NCBI GenBank assembly: GCA_015075645.1
Contig: JABTUF010000005.1
Coordinates: forward strand, 62,001-126,000
DNA: 64,000 nt
Reading direction: 5' to 3'
Source: Burkholderiales bacterium
GTDB lineage: Bacteria; Pseudomonadota; Gammaproteobacteria; Burkholderiales; Casimicrobiaceae
Part shown: piece by piece, positions 63,023 to 64,000 of the stretch
How the letters are laid out: each line of letters opens with the position of its first letter
How positions within the stretch are numbered: the stretch's first letter is position 1
Notes under the pieces: generated by a model
The model's input: the letters and a program-made list of their open reading frames with translations, nothing else
What the model was told of the DNA's origin: nothing
The model's database searches: none
Position numbers and translations under genes: made by a program

Positions 63023-64000
63023 TCACTTCTTCGGCACGAACTTGTGCGCGAGCGTGTTCTCGTCGACCCGCGGCGTGTAGGCGATGCCGTCGCGCGTCGC
63101 CCACAGGCTCACCTGGAAGTGCAGCGGGATGATGCCGGTGTCGCCGATCGCGATCTCGGCCGCGCGCTGCAGGTAGGCCTCGCGCTTGATGTCGTCGACG
63201 GTCATCAGCGCGTCCTCGGTCAGCGCGTCGACCTTGCCGTTGCTGTAGCGGCCGCGGTTCGCGGTGCCGAAGCCCTTGTCGCGGTTCCAGGTCATCACCA
63301 GCGCCTTCAGCGACGACGACGCCTCGCCGGTGCCGGTCGACCAGCCGACGAGGATCACGCTGAACTTGAGTTCCGTCGCCTGCGGGAAGAAGGTCGCCGA
63401 GGGCATCGCGACGACCTCGGTCTTCACGCCGGCGCGCGTCCACATCTGCGCGAGCGCCTGCGCGATCTTCGCGTCGTTGACGTAGCGGTTGTTGGTCGCG
63501 TGGATCGTCATCGCGAAGCCGTCCGGATAGCCGGCCTTCGCGAGCAGCGCCTTCGCGCCCTCCGGGTCGTATTTCTCCACCTTCAGGTTCTTCGTGGCGC
63601 CGAACAGGAAGTCGGGCACGAACTGGCCCGCGGGCACCGCCTCCTTCTCCATCACGCGCTCGACGATCAACGGGCGGTTGATCGCCATCGACAGCGCCTT
63701 GCGCACGTTCGGGTCCTTGAGCGGATTGCGGTCGAGCGCCTTGCCGTCCTTCGCGGTCACGAACGGCGTGACCGCGCGGTCGCTGTCCATGTGCACGTAC
63801 ATCAGCCGGTCGGAGACCTGGCGGAAGATCGACAGGCGCTTGTCGGACGCGAGCTTCGCGACGTCCGCGGTCGGCACGTTCTCGATCGCCTGCACGTCGC
63901 CGGACAGGAGCGCGGCCACGCGCGCGGCGTCGTTGGTGATGAGGCGCAGCGTCACCTTCTCCCACGGCGTCCTGCCGCCCCACCACGCGTCGTTCCGCGC
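63023..64000 (-). CDS. ABC transporter substrate-binding protein, family 5 (partial)
   Basis: At least 325 residues are visible, and the gene runs beyond the window edge, so the N-terminus and signal peptide are missing. The visible part reads TLRLITNDAARVAALLSGDVQAIENVP, PNVRKALSMAINRPLIVERVM, GYPDGFAMTIHATNNRYVNDAKIAQALAQMWTRAGVKTEV and IIPLHFQVSLWATRDGIAYTPR, all typical of peptide/nickel-type SBP_bac_5 proteins. It would bind a peptide or similar ligand in the periplasm for uptake. It ends 113 bases before the Rhs gene start. Confidence 0.92.
   Translation of the reverse strand, partial: ARNDAWWGGRTPWEKVTLRLITNDAARVAALLSGDVQAIENVPTADVAKLASDKRLSIFRQVSDRLMYVHMDSDRAVTPFVTAKDGKALDRNPLKDPNVRKALSMAINRPLIVERVMEKEAVPAGQFVPDFLFGATKNLKVEKYDPEGAKALLAKAGYPDGFAMTIHATNNRYVNDAKIAQALAQMWTRAGVKTEVVAMPSATFFPQATELKFSVILVGWSTGTGEASSSLKALVMTWNRDKGFGTANRGRYSNGKVDALTEDALMTVDDIKREAYLQRAAEIAIGDTGIIPLHFQVSLWATRDGIAYTPRVDENTLAHKFVPKK

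Noticed and set aside
62910..63986. N-terminal extension of the Rhs frame
   Set aside because: It runs through the solute-binding protein gene on the same strand in another frame; ATG 62909 with a ribosome site gives a proper signal peptide.

Overview
The window looks like a chromosomal segment of a high-GC (about 70 percent by eye) Gram-negative bacterium, most likely a betaproteobacterium of the Burkholderiales type. The pointers are the glcDEF glycolate oxidase set, ispD-ispF, an EnvZ/OmpR-like pair, BepA-like M48 protease, MacAB-type export genes, lipoprotein and Tat signals, and dense gene packing with many ATGA/GTGA start-stop overlaps. This placement is an inference from gene content; no rRNA or tRNA was recognised.

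Layout. 0.1-5.1 kb: housekeeping genes (M-type aminopeptidase lipoprotein, aminotransferase, DUF4124 protein, dtd, a family 2 glycosyltransferase, dps). 5.2-12.4 kb: a small, unusual thiotemplate locus of two large proteins translationally coupled by a GTGA overlap (acyl ligase-carrier-sulfotransferase; then docking-condensation-remnant adenylation-carrier-thioesterase-beta domain) followed by an amidohydrolase. 12.6-20.8 kb: a hexuronate/sugar-acid utilisation cluster (uxaC, a fructuronate-reductase-like dehydrogenase, a complete ABC importer, and a GntR/FCD regulator) with a TGGT-N3-ACCA operator candidate and strong hairpins after the binding-protein gene. 20.8-30.3 kb: moaC, a BepA-like protease, a three-gene MacAB-like exporter whose adaptor has a Spy-like insertion, an aldo/keto reductase, and a NarL-type regulator next to a hybrid histidine kinase.

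30.4-39.6 kb: two tandem DUF1800-DUF1501 gene pairs on the minus strand; the DUF1800 proteins carry lipase-like short repeats and, in one, five Ig-like repeats. 39.8-42.7 kb: a Spy/CpxP-like periplasmic protein divergent from an OmpR/EnvZ-type two-component system, with a perfect GTTAC-N5-GTTAC repeat between them. 42.7-51.2 kb: ispF, ispD, an acetyltransferase, a thioesterase, glcF, glcE, a glutathione transferase and two GlcD-like flavoproteins, interrupted by a heptamer/inverted-repeat island. 51.3-56.8 kb: CoA-transferase, TerB/DUF697 protein, a GT10 fucosyltransferase-like enzyme, an SDR and an aldehyde dehydrogenase.

56.8-62.9 kb is an accessory island: a palindromic element, a 564-bp displaced copy of the Rhs gene fused to an IS3-type OrfA fragment, a small TPR-like gene in the position of an immunity gene, and a 1468-residue secreted Rhs protein with a Cys-rich tip. 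The window ends inside a peptide-type ABC solute-binding protein gene.

The most promising undescribed systems are the two-protein sulfotransferase thiotemplate line (5.2-12.4 kb) and the Rhs tip/TPR pair (57.9-62.9 kb). Gene starts were chosen by ribosome-binding site, overlap and signal peptide; those that could not be settled are stated.
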